This document shows positions 43,621 to 52,609 of a stretch of 64,000 bases of DNA, in pieces (the stretch's first letter is position 1; every line of letters starts with the position of its first letter). Made by a program: the position numbers and the translations under genes. Under the pieces are notes generated by a model. That model searched no databases. It saw only the letters and a program-made list of their open reading frames with translations, and had not been told where the DNA came from. The DNA is from Magnetococcales bacterium (GTDB taxonomy: Bacteria > Pseudomonadota > Magnetococcia > Magnetococcales > Magnetaquicoccaceae). The DNA lies in contig JAANAU010000011.1 in the NCBI GenBank assembly GCA_011089965.1, forward strand, positions 1-64,000. The letters are read 5' to 3'.

Positions 43621-45344
43621 TGAGAATCGGTCGTCCGTTCGTCTCCGGCTGGTTGATTCTCGGGTTGGCTGCACTGGCCCTCTCTTCGCTCCTGGCCTTT
43701 TTTCTCGTGCTCTGCCGTCTGCCCGGGGTCAAGCTGTGTGGTGGTGGCGGATTTGCCACCCTGCTGGTCTATCACGTCGATTTTGCCGTGCTGGTCTGGT
43801 TCTTGGCCATGGCCGGGACGTTTTTGAGCGTGACCGGACCGGTGGGACGGTGGCAATGGCTGGCGTTGCCGCTGGTCTGGGGAGGTGCTCTGGCCTTGCT
43901 GCTCGCCCCGCTTCAGGAGCAGCCGATGCCGGTTTTGACCAACTACTTTCCGGTGCTGGCCACCCCGATCTTTCTCGGCGGCATGGGGGCCATGGGGGTG
44001 GGTGCTTTGATCCTGGTCGTGGAACGGTTGCGTTATGGCGCAACCTCACCAGGGGTGATCGTGGCCGCTTTGGCCATCGTGTGCGCCCTGCTCGCCTTTG
44101 TGGTCAGCGGCGTGCGTCTCTCTCCGGTTTCGTTGCGGGATCCGGCCACTCTGGAGAGCCTGTTCTGGGGGGGTGGACATCTGCTGCAACATGCCCATGT
44201 GCTGCTGCTGGCCTCTGTGTGGATCTGGTTGCGTCAGGAGACGGATCCGGCCTTTGCGCCTGCGCGCTGGATCCACGGCTGGTTTGGCCTGGCGTTGTTG
44301 CCTTCGGTGGCCGGTCTGTTCCTGGTCGCGGGTGAGCCGCATGATCTGACCACCCTGATGCGCTGGGGAAGCTGGTGGGTGGTGCCCGGAGTGGGTTGGC
44401 TGCTGCTGTTGGCCTGGCGCGCCCGGGGGGTGGGAGAGGAACCCTGGATCTGGCTCTCCCTGCTCCTGCTGCTGGTGGGGTTGGCGGTGGGCACTGTGGT
44501 GCGCGAAGCCACGGTTTTGGTCCCGGCCCACTACCATGGCGCAGTCGGTGCCGTCACTTTGGGATACATGGGGCTGGCCCACCGTCTGCTCGGCCCGCAG
44601 GATGACACGCACAAACCCGGCTGGCTCCCCTACCTGTTCGCCGGTGGCGTCCTGTTGCTGGTGGCGGGTTTGACCTTTGCCGGTTACTCCGGCCTGCCCC
44701 GCAAGACCCCGGGCATGGACCACCCCTGGGAGGGGGAAACCCGTCTGGCCATTGTGCTGGCTGTCTCGGGTGGCGTCCTTTCGGCGGTCGGCAGCCTGTT
44801 GTTCGCCCTGCGTGCCCTGCGTCTCTGGTGGCGCCAGCGCACCTCCTTGGGTCATGGGGGGCTTTTGGGGCTGACCCTGTTGGCCATTGCTGCCGTGGCC
44901 GCTGCCATCGAGATCTGGCCCTCTGGCCAGAAGGTGGTCACCACACCTGTGCAGACCGAACTGCACCGCCGCTTTGAACAGGGGGTGGTGATGCTGCATG
45001 CCAAACAGTACGAACACGCCGTGACCGCCTTTCATTGGGTGCTCAAGCAGGCCCCCAACATGCCGGAAGCCCACGTCAACATGGGCTATGCCATGCTGGG
45101 TCTGGGCAAGGCCAAGGCTGCCGGGGATTTCTTTCAAGGGGCCATTGCCCTGCGTCCCTTTCAGGCCAATGCCTATTACGGACTGGCCCAATCCCTGGAA
45201 GCACAGGGGGAGTTGCATGCTGCCCTGGGAGCGATGCGCTCCTTCATCCATCTGACCCGTTCGGAAGATCCCTTTCTGCCCAAAGCGCGCGCCGCACTCT
45301 GGGAGTGGGAGAGCCGACTTCGGACGCCGGATCCCAAACCATAG
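43620..45344 (+). CDS. heme-copper-oxidase-like multi-helix membrane protein fused to TPR domain
   Basis: Protein of 574 residues: about twelve helices (1-440) then a soluble TPR domain (about 445-560; YEHAVTAFHWVLKQAPNMPEAHVNMGY). The membrane part has His52 in a YHVDF helix start, GGGHLLQHAH with His187, and AHYHGAVGAVTLGYMG with His304/His306. The last resembles helix X of heme-copper oxidase subunit I, where two His ligate the hemes. The His-His pair expected in helix VII is not seen, so it may lack a copper site. It starts at the last base of the CcsA stop codon. It could be a quinol- or heme-handling partner of the maturation machinery. Confidence 0.65.
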   Translation: MRIGRPFVSGWLILGLAALALSSLLAFFLVLCRLPGVKLCGGGGFATLLVYHVDFAVLVWFLAMAGTFLSVTGPVGRWQWLALPLVWGGALALLLAPLQEQPMPVLTNYFPVLATPIFLGGMGAMGVGALILVVERLRYGATSPGVIVAALAIVCALLAFVVSGVRLSPVSLRDPATLESLFWGGGHLLQHAHVLLLASVWIWLRQETDPAFAPARWIHGWFGLALLPSVAGLFLVAGEPHDLTTLMRWGSWWVVPGVGWLLLLAWRARGVGEEPWIWLSLLLLLVGLAVGTVVREATVLVPAHYHGAVGAVTLGYMGLAHRLLGPQDDTHKPGWLPYLFAGGVLLLVAGLTFAGYSGLPRKTPGMDHPWEGETRLAIVLAVSGGVLSAVGSLLFALRALRLWWRQRTSLGHGGLLGLTLLAIAAVAAAIEIWPSGQKVVTTPVQTELHRRFEQGVVMLHAKQYEHAVTAFHWVLKQAPNMPEAHVNMGYAMLGLGKAKAAGDFFQGAIALRPFQANAYYGLAQSLEAQGELHAALGAMRSFIHLTRSEDPFLPKARAALWEWESRLRTPDPKP

Positions 45345-45358
45345 TCATGGCAGATGCC

Positions 45359-45403
45359 ATTCCTGATTCTGGGAACGATTTTCCAGGTTTCAGGAAAAAT
45401 CAG
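45359..45403. terminator. imperfect convergent hairpin region between two operons
   Basis: In the 55-base convergent gap, CCTGATT (45362-45368) pairs with AATCAGG and an inner CTGGGAA pairs with TTTTCCAG. It could terminate both converging transcripts, but there is no clear T-run. Low certainty. Confidence 0.3.
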
Positions 45404-46374
45404 GGGGAGTCGGCGGCCAGCGGGTGAAAAGCGTGGCCAATGTAGGCTGCCACTGCTTCGATTTCAGCGGGTGTGAGGACACTTTTCCAGGCCGGCATGG
45501 AGGTTCCGGGCAGACCGGAGGCAATCACCCGCGCCAGTGAGCGGGTGGTCTGGTTTTTCATGAAGGCCGGATCGGTCAGATTGCGGGGATGGGGTTCGAG
45601 GAACTGTCCGATCCAGTTCTTGCCCGTGCCATCGGCCGCGTGACAGAAGGCGCAGTTTTTCTGGAACAAATGCTCCCCCTGGCGGATCGTGGCATGGACC
45701 TCTCCGGTCAGAACCGGGGGCAGGTCGTGGCGGGCATGCACGGATGCGGCAGCCAGGGCATCCAGCGGCTGCTCCTGGCCCGGCGTGTAACCGGCACGGG
45801 GATAGGAGACGGCCCGGGTCTCCCAGATCGGTCCCTCCTGCTCCACCCGTCCCCGGTCGTGACAGGAGATGCAGGCGTTCAGATAGAGGATCTTGCCGCG
45901 TCGCTGCTCTGGATTCAACGCCTCGTCCGGTCGGTCCAGAGGGAGATCTCCGCGTGCAAACGGATAGGCATCGGCATAGCGTTCGTGGTTGGCCCAACCA
46001 TTGGACGCAATGTGGTAGCGGGTGTTTTCCGCCTTGCGCACCATGAACTCCTCCCGCACGAACCCGGCCACGAGGGCAATCTCTTCGGCGGTCAATACCG
46101 TGGCAAATCCCATCATGGCCGTGTTCGGCACCCCGTTGAGAATGCTCTGTTGCAACCGTTCCAGCGGCCACTCATCGGGCAGAGAGGTGGAGAAGTTCCT
46201 GGGCACGGGTTGCAGAAAGGTGGCAGCCAGCGTGCGCGCATCCCCGGAATAGCCGTGACAGTAGTAGCAACGGAAATTATAAATGGCACGGCCTGCTGCA
46301 TGACGGTCGTCGGCCTGGACCCCCTGCCAGGGGGCCAGAAGCAGCATCACACCTGCAACCAGGGTGCGAACCAT
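45400..46374 (-). CDS. three-domain c-type cytochrome
   Basis: Periplasmic cytochrome of 324 residues with a signal peptide (cleavage near GVQA) and three class-I-like heme sites: CYYCH, CISCH, CAFCH. The third domain shows the standard Met ligand region (GLPGTSMPAWKSVLTPAEIEAVAAYI); the first has NTAMMGF. ATG 46374 gives a compact signal peptide; ATG 46386 is an alternative start. The upstream gene of the same strand ends inside the start region (46376). Likely a periplasmic electron carrier acting with the neighbouring three-domain cytochrome. Confidence 0.8.
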   Translation of the reverse strand: MVRTLVAGVMLLLAPWQGVQADDRHAAGRAIYNFRCYYCHGYSGDARTLAATFLQPVPRNFSTSLPDEWPLERLQQSILNGVPNTAMMGFATVLTAEEIALVAGFVREEFMVRKAENTRYHIASNGWANHERYADAYPFARGDLPLDRPDEALNPEQRRGKILYLNACISCHDRGRVEQEGPIWETRAVSYPRAGYTPGQEQPLDALAAASVHARHDLPPVLTGEVHATIRQGEHLFQKNCAFCHAADGTGKNWIGQFLEPHPRNLTDPAFMKNQTTRSLARVIASGLPGTSMPAWKSVLTPAEIEAVAAYIGHAFHPLAADSP

Positions 46375-46375
46375 G

Positions 46376-47575
46376 TCAGTGGGCATGGCCGCTGGTGGTC
46401 GGGGGAGGATCAGCCGGAGGAGTCGTGGCATGATCCCCGTGATCCCCGTGATCCCCGTGATCGGCTGTCTTGGGCGGAGCCGAGGGTGGCGCATGATCGT
46501 GATGATCGTGATCCATGGTCTTCTCCAGCTCCTTGGCAATGCCCGGCTGAATGAACGTGGCAAAGACATATTCGGTGATGTTCGCGATCTCCTGTTTGGT
46601 GATCACGCTTCTCCAGGCCGGCATTTCCGAGCGGGGCGTGCCGTTGGTGATGATCTCGAACAGATGGGGCCGGTTCATCTTGTGCTGAGAGGCGGTGTGG
46701 CGGAAATTGCGCGGCTTGGGATTGATGAACGAGGAACGGGGGCCTTGACCATCCCCATCCTTGCCATGACAGGTGGCACAGTTCTTTTCGTAGAACTGCT
46801 TGCCCCAGCTCAGATCGGCTTGCAGCTTCTCGGGCATCGGCTCTTGCATGGATTTCAGATCAAAATGGGCCGCGTGGTCATGCGCTTTGGGATCGGCAGG
46901 CTGGCCGGCCTGGGCGGGTTGATCCGGAACCTGGCCGTCCGGAAACATGAAGGCCGCGCGGATGTAGTCGGCAACGGCGCGGATTTCGTCACCGGTCAAC
47001 CGTTCATTCCAGGCGGGCATGGCGGTTTCGGAACGGCCATAGGTGATGGAAAAGATCATGCGATCTTTGGAGAGTTCTTTTCTGGCTGTATCCGTGGTAA
47101 AGTTGCGCGGTGCCGGGGTGAGTCCGCTTTGCGCCCAGACCGCCGTATCCCCGCGATCCCCATGGCAGACCGAGCAGTTCTTGGCATAGATCTGTTGTCC
47201 CTGGGAGTGGTCGATGCCGATGGCGCTGGGCATGAGACGTTCGCGGATGAAATCGGCCAGGGCTTCGATCTGAGCCGTGGAGAGGGTGGTGCCCCACGCA
47301 GGCATGGCCGTACCTGGACGCCCGTCCCGGATCGAGGCGATGATCCGTTCCCGGGTCAGCTCCATCATGCCTGCCGGATCGGCAAAACGGCGCGGCGGCG
47401 GGGACATGGTGTTGCCCAGTTTGGCATTGCCTTCGCCTTTGGCGCCATGACAGGTGGCACACGATTTCCGGAAGAGATCCGGCGCGGGCGGTTCTGGGGG
47501 GGAAGCGGTCTGTGCAGCGCACACGTTGCCAGACAAACCGACAAGGAAAACGGCAAACAGCCAGTTGGGGAACAT
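46376..47575 (-). CDS. three-domain c-type cytochrome with His-rich C-terminal tail
   Basis: Periplasmic cytochrome of 399 residues. ATG 47575 has GGAGA about twelve bases upstream; the signal peptide ends near NVCA. It has three heme domains (CATCH, CSVCH, CATCH), each followed by a Met-Pro ligand motif (GTAMPAWG, ETAMPAWN, RSEMPAWRS). The C-terminal tail (about 350-399) is His/Asp-rich (DHDHHDHAPPS, HGDHGDHGDHA) and encoded by 9-bp tandem repeats near 46435-46475. The tail could bind Cu, Ni or Zn. It lies divergent from the NHL lipoprotein and couples to the cytochrome downstream. Confidence 0.85.
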   Translation of the reverse strand: MFPNWLFAVFLVGLSGNVCAAQTASPPEPPAPDLFRKSCATCHGAKGEGNAKLGNTMSPPPRRFADPAGMMELTRERIIASIRDGRPGTAMPAWGTTLSTAQIEALADFIRERLMPSAIGIDHSQGQQIYAKNCSVCHGDRGDTAVWAQSGLTPAPRNFTTDTARKELSKDRMIFSITYGRSETAMPAWNERLTGDEIRAVADYIRAAFMFPDGQVPDQPAQAGQPADPKAHDHAAHFDLKSMQEPMPEKLQADLSWGKQFYEKNCATCHGKDGDGQGPRSSFINPKPRNFRHTASQHKMNRPHLFEIITNGTPRSEMPAWRSVITKQEIANITEYVFATFIQPGIAKELEKTMDHDHHDHAPPSAPPKTADHGDHGDHGDHATTPPADPPPTTSGHAH

Positions 47576-47615
47576 ACGGGTGCATCTCCAGTTCGGTGAG
47601 CATATTGAACCAATG

Positions 47616-47630
47616 CAGTATGGTATACTG
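47616..47630. promoter_or_regulatory. inverted repeat in divergent intergenic region
   Basis: CAGTAT and ATACTG flank GGT, making a perfect 6-bp dyad between the divergent cytochrome (47575) and NHL lipoprotein (47682) genes. It is suitably placed for an operator serving both. No convincing sigma-70 hexamers were found around it. Confidence 0.3.
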
Positions 47631-47681
47631 TCTGCAATAACCACACCAGAGAAACGATATCGGCATATGGGAGTGATGAGA

Positions 47682-48929
47682 ATGAAGCCTGTGTTGTTGC
47701 TGCGTATCATGATGGGGGTATTGGCGCTGTCCGGAACGCTTCTGACATCCGGATGCGTGGAGACCAAACAGGTCAAGGTATTGGATGCACTGGTTTTTCC
47801 CAGTCCTCCGGACCAGGCCCGCTTTCACTTTGAGCGCACCATACGCTCCAGCGTCGATGTGGAACCCAAAGACCAGAAGGCCATGGCCATGATGGAGATG
47901 CTGACCGGTGGCACCGGGCTGGAAGGGGCGCGGGGATTCGGCAAGCCCTATGGCATTGCGGTCCACAAGGGGGTGATCTACGTCTCGGATACCATCCACC
48001 GTTCGGTATTCCGGTTTGATCCCGGAAATGGGAATTTCCGGGAGGTGGGCAAGGAGGAGCCGGGAGTGCTGGCCAAACCCATGGGCGTTGCCGTGGATCG
48101 GGCGGGCAACCTGTATGTCATGGATGCCAGCAAAAAGTTTGTGATGATCTATGACCGCGAGGGCAAGTACCTGCGGGCCGTGGGAGGACGCTCCTTCTTT
48201 GACCGGCCCTCTTCGGTGGCGGTCAATGCCGATGGAACCCGCATCTATGCCGTGGATACCAGCTCCTCCCAGGGTAAACCGGAGGCCCATCGGATCCGGG
48301 TGTTCGACGGCCAGACCGGAGGCCATCTGTTCGATATCGGCAAACGGGGCGATGGCCAGGGTGAATTCAACCTGCTCCGGGATGCCCGGGTCTCCCCGGA
48401 CGGACTGCTGTATGTGGTGGATGGGGGCAATTTCCGGGTGCAGGCGTTTACCCAGGATGGCAAGTTCGTGCGTTCGTTCGGGGCTGTGGGTCGCCATCTC
48501 GGCCAGTTTGCCCGTCCCAAGGGGATTGCTGCCGATGCCGAGGGCAATCTTTACATCTCGGACGCTTCCCACGGGAATTTTCAGATCTTCAACAAGGAAG
48601 GTCAGTTGTTGATGTTCATCGGGGATCGTGGTCCGGACACCGAGCGGGCGAGATACCTGTTGCCGGCCTTGATCGAGGTGGACGAAGATGGTCGGGTCTA
48701 CATGGTCGATCAGGCCTATCGCAAGGTGGATGTCTATCGCCCTGCTGCCCTGGGGGAGAAAGATGGTTTTCTTGGTCAGGCCTTCCAGAAATTGAATGCC
48801 TTGGCTCCGGTCAAGAACAAGGATAAGGAGAAGGAGAAGGCCAAAGAGCCTGCGAAAGAGCCTGCGAAAGAGCCGGTGAAAGAGCCGTCCAAAGATGCGG
48901 GTCCGGATTCCGACAAGGATGAGGATTAG
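47682..48929 (+). CDS. NHL-repeat lipoprotein with Lys/Glu/Pro tail
   Basis: Lipoprotein of 415 residues; ATG 47682 follows GGGAG at eight bases and the leader ends in LLTSGC. About six NHL blades (IYVSDTIHRSVFRFDPGNG, LYVMDASKKFVMIYDREGKY, LYVVDGGNFRVQAFTQDGKF, LYISDASHGNFQIFNKEGQL) form a propeller. The tail (about 375-415) is low complexity: KEPAKEPAKEPVKEPS. Upstream ATGs at 47667 and 47676 are in frame. Same lipoprotein-plus-NHL design as 38181-39299, next to another cytochrome set, suggesting both serve the same electron-transfer system. Confidence 0.8.
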   Translation: MKPVLLLRIMMGVLALSGTLLTSGCVETKQVKVLDALVFPSPPDQARFHFERTIRSSVDVEPKDQKAMAMMEMLTGGTGLEGARGFGKPYGIAVHKGVIYVSDTIHRSVFRFDPGNGNFREVGKEEPGVLAKPMGVAVDRAGNLYVMDASKKFVMIYDREGKYLRAVGGRSFFDRPSSVAVNADGTRIYAVDTSSSQGKPEAHRIRVFDGQTGGHLFDIGKRGDGQGEFNLLRDARVSPDGLLYVVDGGNFRVQAFTQDGKFVRSFGAVGRHLGQFARPKGIAADAEGNLYISDASHGNFQIFNKEGQLLMFIGDRGPDTERARYLLPALIEVDEDGRVYMVDQAYRKVDVYRPAALGEKDGFLGQAFQKLNALAPVKNKDKEKEKAKEPAKEPAKEPVKEPSKDAGPDSDKDED

Positions 48930-48977
48930 TCGCCCTGGCGGGCTGGTGGTGTCTGGCTTTGAGAGGGGGCAAGCCGG

Positions 48978-51878
48978 ATGGGTATTCAGAATCGTTTGAT
49001 CGTCATTTTTTCCGGGATCCTGCTGGTGGTTCTCGGGATCAGTGCGCTGTTTTCGTTCCATCTGACCAAGACCGCCGTGATCGAATCGGCGATCAAAGGG
49101 ATGCGCAACGATCTGGTCGAAACCAGTTACCATGCCATGGTGTTGCACGAAAAAGCCAAGGACATGTTGCTCATGTCCTTGCAATATCCGGGATTTGAAG
49201 AGTATTTCGCGCTGTCGGACACCCGCGCCGGCAACCGGTACAATGACGAGAAGGTGATGCAATTTTCTCCGGTTCAACGCGCGCTCAAAGAGAAGATCGA
49301 TTATTGGATACAACGTCTGCAACACATGTATCCGATTGTCGAGACCTGTCTGATCGATGCCACGGGTCAGGAGCATACCCGCCTGACCTTTGGCCAGATT
49401 GCCCCGGATGAAGATTTTTCCAGCGAAGAGAACAGTGCGGGCTTTTTTGCCCCCACCTTCCAGCTCAAAAAGAACGAAGTGCATGTCCAATATCCGTACA
49501 TGTCCCATGATGCCAAGCAGTGGGTCTTTTCATACACAACCCCGATTGTCATGGAGGATGGGAGCAAACCAGGATTGTACCACTTTGAGATCCCGATCTC
49601 GTTGTTTCAGGAGAGCATCGAAAACCATGCCGTGATCAAAAGCGGCGAAAAGTTCGACGGCCTGGGGGCCAAGCGTACCTTCATTCTCGATCCCACCGGT
49701 CTGGTGATCGCGGACAGCCATCACAAGTTTGACATCAATCTTCACGCCGGGGTGGATATCGAGAGTGAACACAACCTGGCTGACTATCTGCCAAAAGTGG
49801 AGTCGATTGCCAGCCAGGAAGGGTTTCTGGCCCTGGTGGAGAAGATGAAACAGGGTGAGTCCGGGCATGGTCAATTCGAGCTGGGGGGGGAGCGGTATTA
49901 CATGGTCTATCGCCCCCTGCCGGTTTTTGGCTGGACCATTGCCCGGCTGGAGTCCCATGAGGCACTGCTGGAGCTGAGCAGGGAATCCTTGACCAACATG
50001 ACCCGTGCCACCCTGTTGATCGTGGTGGTGGCCATGGGGTTTGCCATGGTGATGATCGGCCTGACCGCCCGGAAGATCTCTTTGCCCCTGGTGCGTCTGA
50101 CCCGGGAGGTGCGCACCATGGCCACCGGCAATCTGACCCGGAAAATCGATCTGACCACCCTGCCTCCGGGCGAGTTGCGGGAGTTGGGCCACTCGGTGGA
50201 CGAGATGGCGGACAATCTGATCACCATCACCCGGGATTTGGCCCTGCAATCCGAAACCGTGGCTGCCTGCGCCCATGGTCTCAATGCCATTCGGGCCGAT
50301 GTGCAACATGGGGCAGGCGAGATCACCGGCAAGGCGAGCGCCATGGGTGCGGCCAACCGGCGTCTGGCAGACAATGTGGCCGGGATCAAGGTGTTGATGG
50401 AGAACGTGAACGAACGCATGGCCAGCATCTCATCCGCCACCGATGCCTTGTCCGGTACCATGCATGCCATCATGAACGAAGCCTCGGAAGGGGCGCGCAA
50501 CGCCGCCACCGTGGCCAGTGCCGCCACGCAGATGAGTGCCAATATCGAGCATGTCAATGTCCATCTGCACGGTGTCAACGATGCCGTGGATCATGTGCGC
50601 GTTGAAACCCGGGAGATGGTGGATTCCTTGGGCGACATCCGGGGGTTGTGTCGTCAGGCATCGGTTGAGTCGCAGCAGGCCAGCCGTTTTTCCGATCAGG
50701 CCCAGACCGTGATGGAGGGACTCTCCCTGGCTGCCCTGGAGATCGGAGCCAGCGTGCAGATCATTCAAGGCATTGCCGAACAGACCAACATGCTGGCCCT
50801 GAATGCCGCCATCGAGGCGGCGGGGGCCGGAGATGCGGGCAAGGGGTTTGCCGTGGTGGCCAATGAGGTGAAGGATCTGGCGCGCCAGACCGCGGATGCC
50901 ACACTCATGATTTCAGACAAGATCGGCGGCATCCAGGTCAGTACCCGTGAGGTGGGTGAGGCCATCCGCGCGGTCACGGACATTGTGGAGCGGATCGAAC
51001 AGGCCAATGGGGAGATCGTCGGTGCGGTCGAAGTGCAGGGTGCCTCGATTGAACGGATTCTGGGTGCCATCGATCAGGTGGCAGAGGCAACCTCGGTGGT
51101 GGTGACCAGTGCCGATGAGTTGAGCCATGCGGCGGGCGATGTGTCACGGGCTGCCGAAGAGGCGCGCGTGGCTTCGGCCCGGATCGAAGGGGCCTCCGGA
51201 GAGGGGGTGCAGGCAGCCCTGGTGGCTGCCGAACGGGCTGTGGAGACGCGGGAGTTGGCCAACCGGACCCTGGATTCGGCCCTGGAGAGCGAACAGGGGG
51301 CGCGTCGGGTGGTGGATCTGGCCATGGGGGTGTATGTCCTGGCGCGGGGAACCACCGGAGCCACCACGGCTTTTGGTCATGTCACGGACATCACCCTGAG
51401 TTCGGCCAGCGCCCTGGAAAAGGTGCGTCACTCCCTGACCATCCCGACGGAAGGGATGTTCCAGATCAAGCATCTCAAGGAGTTGCTCCTTGGTTGGATC
51501 CGACTCCTGGAAGAGGAGTTGATCCATGTGGAACTGGATGATGCCGTGGCCGAATCCCATCGCGCCCTGACCGAGCGTTTGCAAGCCTTTGGTGCCTGGG
51601 TCGAGGGCGAAGGACGCAGGCAGTTTGCCGGTCGTGCCAGTTTTTCCGAGGTGGAAGAGGTGTTTGCCGCTCTGCTGGCCAAGATGGAGCGGTTGTTTGT
51701 GTTGGCCAAGGAGGTGACCGATGCCCGGAGCGCAGGAGGAGATGCGGTGCCGGACAGCGCCACGCAGCAACTCATCCAGGAGCGGTTGCGTGCCTTGCAG
51801 GAGTGGATTGAGTTTTTTCATGTGGATCGGCAACGGCTTTTTCTGGCGCTTGACCGGCTGTACAGGGGAGAGGGTTGA
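48978..51878 (+). CDS. large methyl-accepting chemoreceptor with degenerate CZB-like C-terminus
   Basis: Receptor of 966 residues. A transmembrane helix (about 8-30), a dCache-like periplasmic domain (about 35-340), a second helix, HAMP (about 355-410) and a signalling domain follow. Its hairpin tip lies near 597-640 ([21 protein letters not shown]), typical of CheA/CheW-coupled receptors. The last 140 residues resemble the CZB zinc-binding domain ([23 protein letters not shown]) but lack the Cys and the later His ligands. GAGAGGGGG precedes the ATG. No che genes lie in the window. The next gene overlaps its stop codon. Confidence 0.85.
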   Translation: MGIQNRLIVIFSGILLVVLGISALFSFHLTKTAVIESAIKGMRNDLVETSYHAMVLHEKAKDMLLMSLQYPGFEEYFALSDTRAGNRYNDEKVMQFSPVQRALKEKIDYWIQRLQHMYPIVETCLIDATGQEHTRLTFGQIAPDEDFSSEENSAGFFAPTFQLKKNEVHVQYPYMSHDAKQWVFSYTTPIVMEDGSKPGLYHFEIPISLFQESIENHAVIKSGEKFDGLGAKRTFILDPTGLVIADSHHKFDINLHAGVDIESEHNLADYLPKVESIASQEGFLALVEKMKQGESGHGQFELGGERYYMVYRPLPVFGWTIARLESHEALLELSRESLTNMTRATLLIVVVAMGFAMVMIGLTARKISLPLVRLTREVRTMATGNLTRKIDLTTLPPGELRELGHSVDEMADNLITITRDLALQSETVAACAHGLNAIRADVQHGAGEITGKASAMGAANRRLADNVAGIKVLMENVNERMASISSATDALSGTMHAIMNEASEGARNAATVASAATQMSANIEHVNVHLHGVNDAVDHVRVETREMVDSLGDIRGLCRQASVESQQASRFSDQAQTVMEGLSLAALEIGASVQIIQGIAEQTNMLALNAAIEAAGAGDAGKGFAVVANEVKDLARQTADATLMISDKIGGIQVSTREVGEAIRAVTDIVERIEQANGEIVGAVEVQGASIERILGAIDQVAEATSVVVTSADELSHAAGDVSRAAEEARVASARIEGASGEGVQAALVAAERAVETRELANRTLDSALESEQGARRVVDLAMGVYVLARGTTGATTAFGHVTDITLSSASALEKVRHSLTIPTEGMFQIKHLKELLLGWIRLLEEELIHVELDDAVAESHRALTERLQAFGAWVEGEGRRQFAGRASFSEVEEVFAALLAKMERLFVLAKEVTDARSAGGDAVPDSATQQLIQERLRALQEWIEFFHVDRQRLFLALDRLYRGEG

Positions 51879-52609
51879 TGCATGGTGTGCCAGGCCGGTG
51901 GAACAGACCGGTGTTTTGGGTGGTTTTCGTGGTGTCTGCCGTTATGTCCGGGTCAGGGCAGGCCCTGGTGGTGGACAATGCCCGGCTGAGTCAGCTCTTT
52001 GTTCGATATGAACGGCAACTGGATGCGTTCATTGTGGCCTTGACACACCAGGAGTGGAGTGATGCCGATGATCATGCCGAAGAGTTGATCGCGCTGGGAA
52101 AAGAGTTGATGTGGCTCGGCAGGGGCGAGCAGAACTCCACCTGGGAGTACTATGCCAGCAATCTGGTCCACCATGGCCAGGAGTTGCAGGATGCCTGCTG
52201 GAAGCAGGACAGTCGCGAGGCGATCTATCTGGTCTCCACCCTGATCAACCATCTGGGGGAGATTCAGGCCGCGGTTCCGGTCTGGCTGCTGGACCACCTG
52301 GAAAAGCAGGTGCACACACTGGAAGATGCCATGGCCAACCGGGATCGCAGAGCCATACGGGATGCGGCAGAGGTGATTCACAGTGCAGCCCACAAAATCA
52401 TTCTGTCCGCCAGCACCTCCCGGCAGAGCTATCGTCACACCCGCTGGCTGACCAATCTGTTGGAGATCAATCGTCTCGGAGATCTTCTGGTGGGGGATGC
52501 CCCTGGAGAGGACTGGGCAGCTTATGAGGGCTATTTAAGACGCATTCAATCGATTTTCGTCACCTGGAAGGATGGCTTCCATCCAGCCCTCATTGCACGG
52601 CAACCATGA
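51878..52609 (+). CDS. exported helical protein of unknown function
   Basis: Protein of 243 residues with an N-terminal hydrophobic helix or signal (about 12-30). The remainder is helical and His/Glu-rich (AFIVALTHQEWSDADDHAEEL; YASNLVHHGQELQDACW). No CxxCH is present, though the four-helix look and length recall cytochrome c'-type or sensor bundles. It overlaps the chemoreceptor stop at 51876-51878 (ATG 51878, with GGGGAG upstream) and the histidine kinase start by four bases, so the three are one operon. It may be the periplasmic ligand-binding accessory of either sensor; family not recognised. Confidence 0.65.
   Translation: MHGVPGRWNRPVFWVVFVVSAVMSGSGQALVVDNARLSQLFVRYERQLDAFIVALTHQEWSDADDHAEELIALGKELMWLGRGEQNSTWEYYASNLVHHGQELQDACWKQDSREAIYLVSTLINHLGEIQAAVPVWLLDHLEKQVHTLEDAMANRDRRAIRDAAEVIHSAAHKIILSASTSRQSYRHTRWLTNLLEINRLGDLLVGDAPGEDWAAYEGYLRRIQSIFVTWKDGFHPALIARQP

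Noticed and set aside
46435-46475. 9-bp tandem repeat as a non-coding element
   Set aside because: It lies within the cytochrome gene and encodes its HGD repeats.
47004-49508. Long minus-strand open frame of over 800 codons
   Set aside because: It crosses the cytochrome, the intergenic promoter region and the NHL and chemoreceptor genes in antisense; it has no domain and a composition typical of a GC-rich shadow.
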